Below are positions 52,639 to 64,000 of a stretch of DNA of 64,000 nucleotides, one piece after another (the first letter of the stretch is position 1; each line of letters starts with the position of its first letter). Made by a program: the position numbers and the translations under genes. Below the pieces are notes generated by a model. It was not told where the DNA came from and made no database searches. It saw nothing but the letters and a program-made list of their open reading frames with translations. The DNA lies in contig NC_071336.1 of NCBI RefSeq assembly GCF_027744825.2, positions 27,374,501 through 27,438,500 of the forward strand, in the 5' to 3' direction. The stretch comes from Synchiropus splendidus. Lineage: Eukaryota; Chordata; Actinopteri; Syngnathiformes; Callionymidae.

Positions 52639-55600
52639 TTAACACTCACAGCGTGGTTGTGGCCCTTGTTGTCTGGAGTTGCTGGCGCTGCTCCCGAACG
52701 ACGACTGGAAATTGTGAATGGTTTCTTGAAGAATCTGTCTCTCTCTGCCCTGATGTGATGAAATCGATGCTTTAGACAAACATGGAATCCACCGGAGAAA
52801 CATGGCGGTGAAACGTACCTTGCCAGCGTTGAGCTCTGAAATTGCAGCTAAGATTTGTTGTCTTGGGCCGTCTGTTTTGATGCCCAGCTCTCTCAGGTCC
52901 CCGTCAGTCAAAGTGAGGAAGGCCTCCATGTCCACCTGGAGAACAGGTCCGTGATGTGAAGGAGGAAATCTTGAGCTATTAGTGGTGAACTCTACCTCCT
53001 GCTCCTCGAAGATGGGCTGGTATTTTTCCAAGGACAGCTTCTTCAGGATGCCAGAGAGCTCATCTGCCAGTGGAGGCGGAGGGAATCGATAAAGACGCTC
53101 GGCTTGTTTTGGACGAGTGTTACCTTCGTCAGTGATGGTGCCGCTGCTGGAGCCCCCGCTGCTTTTGGAGCGAGGGTGGGAGGAGGCCGAGGAGAGAGAA
53201 TCCCCTGGTCCCGCTGGAGGTTTGGGTGTTGGAGAGGGAGACGGTGTCAGAGTGGGCGATGTGCTCTTGGAGGTTGAGGAGTTGCCGGACTGAGGTCTTT
53301 TCTTGATGTCCAACTTCTGCAAAATACAATTTCAACGTGAGAATCATCAGGTGAGAACTATGATGCTGTCCTGGACATGATCTGACTCTGACTTCAACAA
53401 CTAATGCTCGCCAGGAAAAACAAATCTATGTGTCATTTAACCCTTAACTGACCAAGTCACCGCAGACAATTAAAGATCAAACTATCTACAGTGACTGAGA
53501 GCATTTTGAAGCACCATAAGTCCTCAAATGTTGATCCAACATAGAAACACCATCTGAAGCGGAGAACTACTGTGGTAGTACTCAGTATTTCAGCAGTAGC
53601 GCCATCCAAGTTAAAGCTCAGGAGTAGAGATGGACGTCATTTTCAGAGCCCACTAGGTGGCGCTCTCTGCTTTAAAATTGTAGGATTCAAACGATCATTT
53701 CAATGAAAAGTCATTATTAAACCGAAAGTGTTTCATGGTGCCTCAAGTCCATCACTACTCACGAGTCAAAAGTTACACTGGCTTTTTAGTACCATATACC
53801 TTTGAAGTACTAATGACAAAATGACAACTTGCACAGATAGTGACACTGCAAGTAAAAATGAAAAGTGTTTGTTTTGAAAGAAAACCAGTGGCACGGTGAC
53901 AGTGTCACTTAAAATCATGCTGTGGCAGTCAGTGAGAGAAGAAAGACCATCAGGCTACGCAGTTCCAGTACACCAGCTGTAAAACACCTCAACATCAATT
54001 TGGAAAAAATAAAAACTGTTGGAGCGCTAGTGCTCAGAGCTTTGGTGAATAATAATAATAATAATAATAATGATAATAATAATAGCATAGAAATCACGTA
54101 TAAACTTTCTTCCACAGGATATTTTTCAGCTCATTTTTCAAAACCTAAAATCAAAGCTAATTCTGGTGTCAAATATTAAAATGCGATAAATTATTAGAAA
54201 ATGATTAATTATTAGAAAACTTCAAATTCCTTATTGATCTTAATATAATGATGAGGTGAATGATAAGGTTGAGAGGAATGTTGACTTCTAATACCAAAAA
54301 ATCAATGACCATTTTCCTGAGCTTGGGTTTCACAACTCCAAAAACATCTCTGCTCAGAGGTCTGAAAGTTGGAGAACAGAAAGGCGATGGAAGACACACC
54401 CTCTTGGCGTGGATGTCAGGGAGACTGATGTCGGGAGGCGGCAGACTGGACACAGCAGCTGAACTCGGAGTCTGGCTCGGCTGCTTCTCAGGAGTCTTCA
54501 CATCTATCAAACCTGCTGCTCGCTTTCTTTGGGCAGCAATCTGAGACAGGACGCTGTCTGCACTGCCACCTAGTGGCACACAGAGAAGGCATGACTTCAG
54601 GTGACACTACGATGGTGCTTTTCTGTACTAACCTGAGCGGTTGTGAGATTCCCGATTGACTCCTGCCACGCCATTTGATCCCCCGGAGGAGTGGGGGGAG
54701 TGGTAGTGGCCAGAGTTGGAAGGAGATGTGGAATTAGGACCCTTGGTGATGCTGGGGAACTTGATGGATCTGCTGACCACTCGACTAATGGATGTCTTAG
54801 GAAGAGAATTGGGAAGAAATAAAGATGGTTTTCAGTCCCACACGGACACAAACACTCACGATGTCAGAGTTCCCGCTGCTGTTCAGCTTCCTCTGTGGGG
54901 GCATGGGCAGCCTGGGAGCTTCACTCTTCCCTTCCCTGAGGAGGCGAGAGCGGTCAGAGTTCCACGGCTCAAAGTTGGAGGGTGGGAGGAACGGGGGGAT
55001 CACAGCTTTCAGCTTGTCATTCGGCAGGCGTGTCAGGGGGGCGCCACTTCGAAGCTGCGGGGCGAGACATCGGAAGTTCAACAGACAGGTGTGAAACATT
55101 TCCACGTGTTTCTACCATCGTAGTGATGAGGAAGTCCTCTTTGTCCGACGACGTTCTCCCCACACCTGCCGAGCACAGAGAGTAATATTGCTTTGCAATA
55201 TGGAGCCTCGACTGGGTCAAAAGAGTGCGTTGCTCGACCTGACCCACCCAGAGGATCTTTGGTCTTGACCGCCCACACTCCACTCACGTCGCTGCCCCCC
55301 AGGACAGGAGTGGACGGCAGCCCAGCTGAGGTGCCAGCGTTCTTCATGTTCGCCTTCATTGTAGCATCCAGCGAGGCGCCAGTGTCATCAGGGAATGGAG
55401 CCAAGCGATTGGAGGAAAGGCCGTGCCTCAGAGTGTGAGTCAGTTTGAGCCGCCGGAAGCGATTCGACATCCGACTCCACCAGGACTGTTGACAGACACT
55501 TTTACTGTTAGTTTCACAGGGATGAAGGGCCCTTTCACAAAACTACCACAATGGGGGGCCTGGTTTCAGGAGCTCTTAAAAATGTGAAAATGATAAAAGA

Positions 55601-58600
55601 AGCAAAACTTATAATCTTAGTGTGAAAGGGAATGGAAAAATGCCATTTCCAACAGTTTTAAGTCATTTTTTTCACCAAGGAAAGGGGCAATTTCCTTGTT
55701 TTTCCTTCCATGTATGGAATGCACAACAGAGAATTAACACCTAACATGTTCATTCAAGATGTGATCATTTCTAAAAAACTAAATTTTCATGAATGTCGTT
55801 ATAAGAAAGGTTTCAGAGACAATCCCACATGTCTCTGTTTCTTTATGTATATCAAAGACAACCAAAGAGCCTGTCACTCTCAGTCGTTAGACAGGGTTTC
55901 TTTTCTTTGGAAAATCATTTGGAAATGATAGCGATTTCGTGGCATGACCTTAACGCATGGCTGATAAGAAAAAAAGACATTGCTTCACCTTCAACCCGCC
56001 TTTATCATCAGGCGGCACCGGCACAGTGCTCAGTGAGCTTCTGTTTTTAGGGTGGGCGAGCGACGTCCTGCCCCGCTGCTTGGACTTGTCCTTGTCTACC
56101 TGCATACAGACGGATGCTAACAACCGCACCAACTCCGTATCTGTGCAACACCAGAGCACAGAGGGGGATTAGAATGAAAAACACCTGATCGCTGATACAA
56201 CCAAACACACCACGCATTTCAGTAGACCTCAACTTTATCGTGTGTGAGTGTGACCGGTGCTTCACTTGTTGCTGTGCATTATGAGACTCAAAGTATTAAT
56301 AAAAGACCATCCTCATGACAACCACGACACAGATCAACAAAACAAAAGAAGAACTCGAGGTTACCTGGGTCATTCAGCAGCATGACCAGATCAAAAGCTG
56401 TGTAACCGTTCTTTGCTCTGAGGTTCACGTCCGCACCTTGACTTAGGAAATACTTGACAATATCTTTGTTCCTAGTGAGAGAGAGCACAAGGAAGTTAGC
56501 ATTTGCAGTGTTTATTGGTCCACTGCTCACATCCTCACCCGTGGTACGTGGCCTGCATCAGGGCCGTCCACCCATGAACGGCGTCTTGTTTATCGATCTC
56601 GGCGTTCTTCTCCACCATCAGCTGGACGACCTCCAACTGACCGCTCACCGCCGCCATCATGAGAGGAGAGGCCCCTTCTTGGTTGGAGGTGTTCACCTGC
56701 GCAGGGTCTTCCTCCAGGATCTCCTTGACAAGCTGGGAGTTACCTGCACCAGCATGAGTAAATGTTATAGGGAGGTTCTTCGGCAGGACAGTGAAACACC
56801 ATACCTAGTTTGAGAGCACTGAACACGTCTGGTCTTCTTCTCTCATCATCTGCGAAGAAAATCTGTGTATCAGGGCTTGTAATGAAGACATACTTGTCAG
56901 CTAGCATCAGCTGAAACTGCACAGTGGTTAGCTGGGAGCACAGCAGGTGTTAGCAACATCAAAGGAGATAAAGCCACTAGGTAGGACAATGGTCGCTGAA
57001 GCTCTCACACCCTTGTTAACTGTCGCTTGTGTTAGAAACCAAGAAGGAACCATGGAAACAAGACAGCTGCACAAGATGTGTAGCTGATGTTTTGACTCAT
57101 CCTGGCAAAGTTATCATGCCAAAATAAAGTACTAAATACATATTTTAAATGAGTAATCAAATACATTTACAACTATTTCATTGAAATATCTGGAGCTTAC
57201 ACTTATTATTACTATAATATAAGATTATTTTTTTGACAGTGGTGTTTTTTGAGCAAGTGTAGAAACATCAAACATTCATTCAAATATTTTACATTTAGGA
57301 TAAATCAATATTTTCATCAGAACACCCTGATCATCATATCCCTAATCGGGGGCCAGCTCAAGCGTTTCTGCATGAAAGGTGCCCTTAGCAATGTTCTCGA
57401 TCCAATTCACAGTGTTGTATGACAGGGCAGAGTTGGCCCACCATTCTAGAACGCACTGCTGTGATATTCGTTTCATTCTATGACTCCACAAACAAACGCA
57501 GAAACATTTAAGGTCCAAACAAAAGGTTGATGAGTGATGAGTCAAAATGGAAAAGCTTCTGGCACCTGTCTGAGGTCGGACGGTGGTGATGGGGTCCAGA
57601 TAGGCCTTAATGTCTCTCTGCTTCAGCTGCATGGCCAACTCGAAGGCCGTCTTGGACAGAACGTTGACCTGGTCAGGATCGGCCCCCCGCTCCACCAGCT
57701 GCTGCGCCACTGACGCCTTCAAATCAAAGACACGGTTCAACTGAAACTCACTCCATCTTCACTGACCAATCATGAGTCCCACCTTCCCGCTCAGAGTTGC
57801 GAGCATTAGTGGACCCCAGCCTGTGGTCTTCTGGGAATATCGTAGGTCGGAGCCCCACTCCAGCAGCAGACGCACTGACGCCTCGCTCCCATGCTGAGAT
57901 GCCACCATTAATGCCGTAATGTCCATGAAGTCCCGGACTCCACCTCCCACACAGCCGTCCTCTGCCCCAAACCCTGGCGCGCTGTCAACAGTTGCAACCA
58001 ACCTTAGTTCATGGAACCAACCCTGGGAACATTTTCTGGAGAAACGAAGGAGTCAACCTGCAGCTGTTGTTCGTGTTGCCATTAGATATAGCATCAGCAG
58101 CGACTGACAGATGATCATAGTCGTCGACAAAGGCGCCGGCCTCCAGGAGAAGCTTGAGCACGTGAGTGTGTCCCCCGCGGGCGGCCATCGTCAGGACACT
58201 TGCTCCTAACCTGTTCCGCCCGTTGATCTCTGCACCGTTCTCCAACAGGAGGTGGGCGACCGTCAGGTGGCCAAACCTAGAGGGAAGAGATTGGGAAGAG
58301 ACATGTATCATTTCATGGAAACACACATCCCCAAATTCTCAGTTTTTTTTTGGAGGAACTGTGGATGACGTTTTCAGAATGTTAATACAGGTATAAAGAC
58401 ACTTAAAAAAAAAGACTAAACTTACCAGTTGGTTAAGTTTTTTAACCCCTTGATGCCTATCCTTTTTGAATTATTATTTTTAAGTGGTACACAACTGAAT
58501 TTGAATTATGCATGTCATAGTATGCTTCAGTAAATAACTGTTTTGAAATTTGCATGAGTCACGTTAAATTTCTAATTTAACATAGTAGTTAAATGAAAAC

Positions 58601-59137
58601 AAGACTCATTTGTTAATTCGAGAAGAGAAGAAATGGGAAATAAGAAAACAACATTTATAACAACTTAAATGAATTTATAAAAACCAAAATAAATGTGTTT
58701 TGGATTGTCCCCTTGTTAGAGCGTGTGTTTCTCTCATATCTTCCTTTTAAAATGATGAAAATCGATTTGGTCGCGACAGAAAACGTTAAGCGCGAGCAGC
58801 CCCACCTCGCCGCCTGCATCAGCGGGGTCCAGCCGTAGTTGTTGCGGCTGTCCACCGAAGCTCCCTTCCGGAGCAGAAACCGGACCAAGTTTTCGTGACC
58901 GCTTGCCGAAGCGAACTGCAGACCGGTGTTACCCTCCTCGTCGGTGCAGTCCACCGGCACCAGCGACAACATGTCCGCGGAAGTGCGGTCCTCGGAGCCA
59001 GCCTCGGAGCGGAGCCTGCTCTGCCGGCCGGACTCCCTCGCAGCCCCGGGCTCCAGGATCCCCCTGGCCGCTTCATAGTCGCCCTCGTCGCAGGCTCGGA
59101 GGAGCAGCAGGGTGTTAGCGGGGACGCCGAAATTCAT
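52639..59137 (-). CDS. anks6: Ankyrin repeat and SAM domain protein 6
   Basis: ANKS6 (SamCystin/NPHP16) is a scaffold of the ciliary inversin compartment that binds ANKS3 and activates NEK8. Seventeen GT-AG exons join in frame to 904 aa (human about 871): 59137-58806, 58276-58058, 57981-57783, 57716-57566, 56849-56805, 56743-56539, 56471-56365, 56140-55989, 55485-55248, 55165-55116, 55054-54860, 54795-54633, 54569-54400, 53316-53124, 53063-52996, 52935-52819, 52749-52639. The N-terminus ([10 protein letters not shown]) and ankyrin repeats occupy about residues 5-435; then a conserved [17 protein letters not shown] segment, a Ser/Pro-rich linker with [13 protein letters not shown], and the SAM domain (about 807-867). 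The stop is TAA. The start ATG is preceded by a two-codon uORF. Most introns are 60-82 nt. Exon 9 has two usable donors 9 nt apart. Confidence 0.95.
53650..53663 (+). promoter_or_regulatory. CTCF-like motif in anks6 intron 13
   Basis: CCACTAGGTGGCGC fits the CTCF core consensus CCASYAGRKGGCRS at every position. It lies in the longest anks6 intron. Occupancy is not known, and the surrounding text may belong to a dispersed repeat. Confidence 0.5.
54048..54084. repeat. (AAT)n microsatellite in anks6 intron 13
   Basis: About twelve AAT units with one TGA interruption. Confidence 0.95.
54563..54576 (-). promoter_or_regulatory. CTCF-like motif spanning the anks6 exon 13 acceptor
   Basis: On the minus strand CCACTAG|GTGGCAG contains both the splice acceptor of exon 13 (the bar) and a full match to CCASYAGRKGGCRS. 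It points towards the intron 13 motif. It may simply be a chance product of an acceptor followed by a Gly-Gly-Ser codon run. Confidence 0.4.
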
Positions 59138-59153
59138 GTCCGCCTCCACAACG

Positions 59154-59162
59154 TCAGTCCAT
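59154..59162 (-). other. anks6: Two-codon uORF of anks6
   Basis: The minus strand reads CC-ATG-GAC-TGA, a Met-Asp-stop uORF with G at +4, ending 16 nt before the anks6 start codon. Whether it is in the mRNA depends on the transcription start, which is not known. Confidence 0.6.
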
Positions 59163-60232
59163 GGACGCCTCCGTTGAAGTTTTCCTCATCGACAACTATC
59201 TGTTTTCCTCTGTCACTTGGCGGCGGCCTATTGTTAGTCATGACGCAGAGAAATACAGTGTATGGTCACTAACCCTTTTCCTGTTGACCACCACCACCGC
59301 AGCACCCTCATGACACTTCACTTTAATCCAGTTAACTAAGACAAAAGTTGGAATGTTCTACCCCCGTCCCGTTACTTGTTCAGGAATCTCGAGAGCATCA
59401 CTGCAGCTGGACTGATTTTGCCGCTTACGCCCTTCAAAATAAAGGCCAACACGGAAGTCATCCTGGGATGCCATTTGATGTGAGGTATTTTTGAGCTAGT
59501 ACTAATACCGTCTTTCCTTTTTTTTTTTTTTTATCAGTGGCGCTCGTTTCTTTACAGGGAGCCATGGAACATGTTCATTCAGCTTTGCGATAATATTGAG
59601 AAATTATTATCTAAATACATTTAAGTATGTTAGATAGAGGACGCTAAAAATAGGTGCCCAAAATACTGAAAAAAAACAACAATTAGAATTGGAAGATACA
59701 AAAACGAGCAAACACAAAACTGCTAAATAAATCAATATAATTTCATTATTATAAAAAAATAATGAACGATAATATACATTTTTTTGTTTAATTCGAAAGA
59801 CTAAATTACCTGAATGTTTAAAATGACTAAGGATGAAAAGAATGACTCACAACTAAATACTAACTATCACGAAAGTGGAACAATTGTGCAAGTTACAACA
59901 CGCTGTCCAGGAATAAATTACGGATTAATGATCAGGTGTTTTAAAGAATTTAAGTTGCTTATTGAGAATTTGATTCGAGCTGCACAGTGGGTGCTGCTAA
60001 ATGTTATTTGTATGCATGTCCCACCTGTAACCGCTAGATGACGCTGTCTGCTCCGGCTACGTCTTGAATCATCAGCGAAGAAGCCGCAGAGACCCGGATG
60101 AGGCGCTCATATGCGACGCTCTCGCCTCCCATCGTCCTTTTCGCACGAGCTAACCACGTTGGTGGCGTCCGTTCCTGGCTCACCGCTGTTCGCTTGGATT
60201 TCTTCCGAATAAGTCGGTCAGGAATAAACACA
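59163..60232. promoter_or_regulatory. Head-to-head anks6/rps20 promoter region
   Basis: The two start codons face away from each other across about 1.1 kb. The anks6 side is GC-rich into exon 1. The middle (about 59510-59830) is AT-rich with a poly-T run. The rps20 side has pyrimidine-rich start candidates at 60118-60142, including CCTTTTC at 60136, as expected of a 5' TOP ribosomal-protein mRNA. No TATA box is obvious near either gene. Confidence 0.5.
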
Positions 60233-61255
<1,023 letters not shown>

Positions 61256-61268
61256 ATGCAGATGTTGC

Positions 61269-61274
61269 AATAAA
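61269..61274 (+). terminator. rps20: rps20 polyadenylation signal
   Basis: An AATAAA hexamer 14 nt after the stop codon, followed by a TTG/T-rich downstream element at 61288-61308. A 3' UTR this short is normal for ribosomal protein mRNAs. Confidence 0.85.
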
Positions 61275-61309
61275 AGAGGAAAAACACAAGTTGTCTTTTT
61301 TTTTTTTTG

Positions 61310-62268
61310 CTTGTGTATAGACAGTTTTGAATGTCTCAAGAACAGAGTGACAGTGAACTGTCCGTCTGTTTCTCAGTCTTTTGGTGTTGCCCTTCTGGTT
61401 GCTGCTGCTGGTTCTTCCCAGTCATGTCTACACCCTTCATATTATTTCACTACATCATCTTTTTTTTTTTTTTTCCCACTTGGCACATCAAGGCCCAGAG
61501 TGTGAGATGATGTGGAGAGCAAACGCATTTAAGTCAAGCCATTGCAGTTAAATGACTTTCATTCAGTTCTTGATACTGGCATGCAAGTGATGCATGATAC
61601 TGAATGGGTTTTTTTTTGTAAGCTACATACTTAAAATGTGGAAAACATTATGTATGGCTCATGAGCAGACACAGCAGCATGTGTGCTCTGAGTGATGAGT
61701 TTCACATTTCCATATGGCTCCACTGCCTTTTTGTGTCCACAGCGTTTCAAGAGTACAGCTGTGGGACGGGGGCTGATAAGTCTGATCTTATAACCAACAA
61801 AATTATCTGGCTGTAACAAAATCACATTTACTATAATGGCTTTCTGGTATTTTCACATTCTGTTAGGTGGAAAAAAATGAAAAAAAAAAACAAAACTATC
61901 TGAACAATAATCTCTGAGAGATACAGGATGTCCATCCTCCAAAATATTAATAAATATTTAACAGAAGTAAAATGTCTGAATATAAAATCTCATATACGAA
62001 GCAGTTTCCAGCTGTACATGTATAATTTTCATACAGATTTTCGCTTATACAAACAAGGTAAATGTCCTACGCTAATCACCACAATGAGAAACCCTCACCT
62101 GTTGATGTCACTTCCTGAGTTGAACCTCACAGCTGCCAGCAGTTAGAGCTCATTACACGGTGGAGGTGAGCTCTTGAGCAGCTCTCTCAGTAAAGCAAGT
62201 GCCTTTCATTCAGTCGGGAATCAAGTTTTGGTCTGAATATTATCACTTTGGTGAGGAAGTGCTCGGAC
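61310..62268. other. rps20 to kinesin intergenic region
   Basis: About 1 kb between the rps20 poly(A) signal and the kinesin ATG. It holds two poly-T runs (61460-61474 and 61611-61618), a poly-A patch at 61866-61890 and no supported exon. The kinesin promoter and any 5' non-coding exon must lie here, but no start site is evident. Confidence 0.5.
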
Positions 62269-63899
62269 ATGGATCCAATTGATGATGACAATCTGCAGCT
62301 TGAAGACATGGAGCTGACCTGTAACAAGTCTCCTGACAGGACCTCAACAGGGGCGGTAAATACTTCTTCACCAAACCTTCTCTTTCTGCTTGTCTTTCTT
62401 TGTTTTCCTGAACTGACCTGCACTTGTTTTAGAGTGAAAGCGCTGCTGCAGAGCCGCAGACCATGAGTGTGTATTTGAGAGTGAGACCTTTCTCCAAAGA
62501 GGAACTGGCTGAAGACGAGGATCAAGTACTGAATCGGAATCATCATCATCCTCCGGTGTTGGATCCGCTGTGTGAAACGACTGTTCTTGACACAGAGGTG
62601 TGTGGTGATCGAGAGTAGCCAGGTGGTGGCGCTGCATGCACCTAAAGGCTCAGCCTCCATGAAGAGCAGCGACAAGGGAATCGGAACGTCTCTGCATAAA
62701 TTCTCCTTCTCAAAGGTCAGTGTCATGCATGAAACTGTTTCCCTTATTTACATGTACAAGGAAGTTTTACTGGTGTGGAGATGATGACTTGGCGGCTTTT
62801 CATTTTGGGAATAATAAATTAATGTCCCTTAGATTTTTGGACCAGAGACAACGCAGTCGGACCTATATGAAGACACTGTCAAGAGTGAGATGACTGACTT
62901 CTTGGATGGGAAGAATGTGCTGCTCTTCAGTTATGGTGTCACCAATGCTGGGAAGACCTTCACCATCCAAGGTACAAATATCTTGGGATGAAGGTGGTTG
63001 GAGTTTTGGTGAGTGTGTTGCCAGGTTCTTTGAAGGAACCTGGGATTCTGCCGCGAGCGTTGGGTGCGACGTTTGTGCACATCACTGGTCGCCACTATGA
63101 TGCGATGGACCTGAAGCCTCACCTCAGAAACGACGTCCAGTTTCTGCACCCGGACAAAGTGAAACAGGAGAAGAGTGCAAAAGCTGCCATTTTTGCTTCT
63201 CTCAAAGAGGTGAGTTCCCTCTCTGGATCTGATCAACGTCACCGTTAGAATCATGTGGTCACTCCTCTGCAGGACTGTGACTTTGTCCGAACCAGTGAAT
63301 CAGACAAGTCCTTGTCCACCTCAAGCCTCTCGACCTTTTCTTTCTCCGGCGACCAAAGTGGTGAGTCACGCAGATTTATTCAGATATACAGCCTCTGAAT
63401 ATACTTTTTCTTTAATGCAGTTGTGATGCCTGGTCCCTCTGACGCGGGGAGCAGCCAGTTCTCTCTGTGGGTGGCCTTCTTTGAGATCTACAATGAGTGC
63501 GTCTACGATCTTCTGCTCCCAAACTTCTGCTCGAGGTCCAAAAAACGTGCGAGTCTTCGCGTGTGTGACGACGGAGCAGGAAATGCTTACATCAAAGGTG
63601 CTCCCATTGTATTCCTTGTGACATGATGTTGCTACACCTGCGTGAAATCATCTATTTTCAGATCTTCAGTGGATCAACGTGCACAGTTTGGGCGAAGCCT
63701 GCAAGCTGCTGCAGTTTGGGAACAAAAACAGAAGTGCTGCGGCCACGAAAATGAACCAGTCGTCCAGCAGAAGGCACCACTCTTTCCTGCCCACAGCCTG
63801 ATGTTTTCAAGCTTCTGATCGTGTTGTCCTCCACAGCCACAGCATTTTCACCATGAAGCTGCTGAAGATAGACGAGGGGACGGTGAAGAACATCTCGGA
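62269..63899 (+). CDS. KIF20-type kinesin-6, N-terminal motor part
   Basis: Plus-end microtubule motor of the kinesin-6 family, used in the central spindle and cytokinesis. Nine exons fit in frame (354 codons plus 2 nt): 62269-62355, 62433-62525, 62596-62715, 62833-62971, 63025-63209, 63273-63360, 63421-63597, 63662-63773, 63837-63899; the rest lies beyond the window. Visible motor landmarks are Y-L-R-V-R-P (residues 43-48), I-F-G-P-E (101-105), P-loop G-V-T-N-A-G-K-T (135-142), F-F-E-I-Y-N-E (257-263) and switch I N-Q-S-S-S-R-S-H-S (328-336). An insertion of over 80 residues before the F-F-E-I-Y-N-E strand is the KIF20 hallmark. Some blocks look more like KIF20A (A-P-K-G-S...K-G-I-G), others like KIF20B (D-L-Q-W-I, S-I-F-T-M-K), so I leave the symbol blank. 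The intron after 63773 starts with GC. Confidence 0.88.
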
Positions 63900-64000
63900 G
63901 TAAGTCCTCTAACCATTCCAGAGAACCACCACAATGGGGAGCTCTTGAGCACAATGATGCTTTAACAATTAATATTTTAATAATAAGTTGGGACGTCCCT

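Noticed and set aside
59138..59149. anks6 start extended upstream by four codons
   Set aside because: The codon at 59149 is GTG, not ATG; the first in-frame ATG is at 59137 and gives an N-terminus comparable to other ANKS6 proteins.
62248..62268. Kinesin start at 62248
   Set aside because: That codon is TTG. The first ATG of the frame is at 62269.

Overview
The window is nuclear DNA from a teleost fish, most likely a compact-genome percomorph. Vertebrate-only gene families are split by very short GT-AG introns (many of 53-82 nt in two genes), dinucleotide repeats are frequent, and there are degraded fish-type LINE and DNA-transposon remnants. There are no bacterial features: no operons, CRISPR arrays or ribosome binding sites.

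Layout. (1) Positions 1-38554, minus strand: no exon I can support. This is best read as the interior of a long AHRR intron, with microsatellites, inverted repeats, RTE-like LINE scraps and an approximately 0.8-kb THAP-encoding DNA transposon (30036-30829). (2) 38555-39723, minus strand: the first two coding exons of the aryl hydrocarbon receptor repressor gene (ahrr), giving the N-terminus and the bHLH domain. A CpG-rich candidate promoter lies at about 40090-41000 and holds three 7-bp xenobiotic response element cores. (3) About 41000-52630: intergenic, with an L2/CR1-group LINE 3' end at 48420-48964 and another LINE-like 3' end at 52060-52385. (4) 52639-59137, minus strand: a complete 17-exon anks6 gene (ankyrin repeats plus SAM domain, 904 aa). 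(5) 60233-61255, plus strand: complete rps20 (119 aa), with an intronic C/D snoRNA resembling SNORD54/U54. (6) 62269-63899 and beyond, plus strand: the 5' part of a kinesin-6 (KIF20-type) motor gene that runs off the window.

The genes are not a pathway. ahrr is a feedback repressor of dioxin-receptor signalling; anks6 is a ciliary inversin-compartment scaffold; rps20 is a housekeeping ribosomal gene; the KIF20-type gene is a mitotic/cytokinetic motor. anks6 and rps20 are head-to-head with about 1.1 kb between start codons; rps20 and the kinesin are in tandem. I found no convincing novel multi-gene system. The observations most worth checking are splicing and regulatory details: three consecutive stop-free, frame-preserving mini-introns in anks6, a GC-AG intron in the kinesin motor domain, a tiny uORF in anks6, XREs at the ahrr promoter, a pair of convergent CTCF-like motifs in anks6 (one spanning a splice acceptor), and the THAP transposon whose terminal repeats look like YY1/ETS promoter elements.
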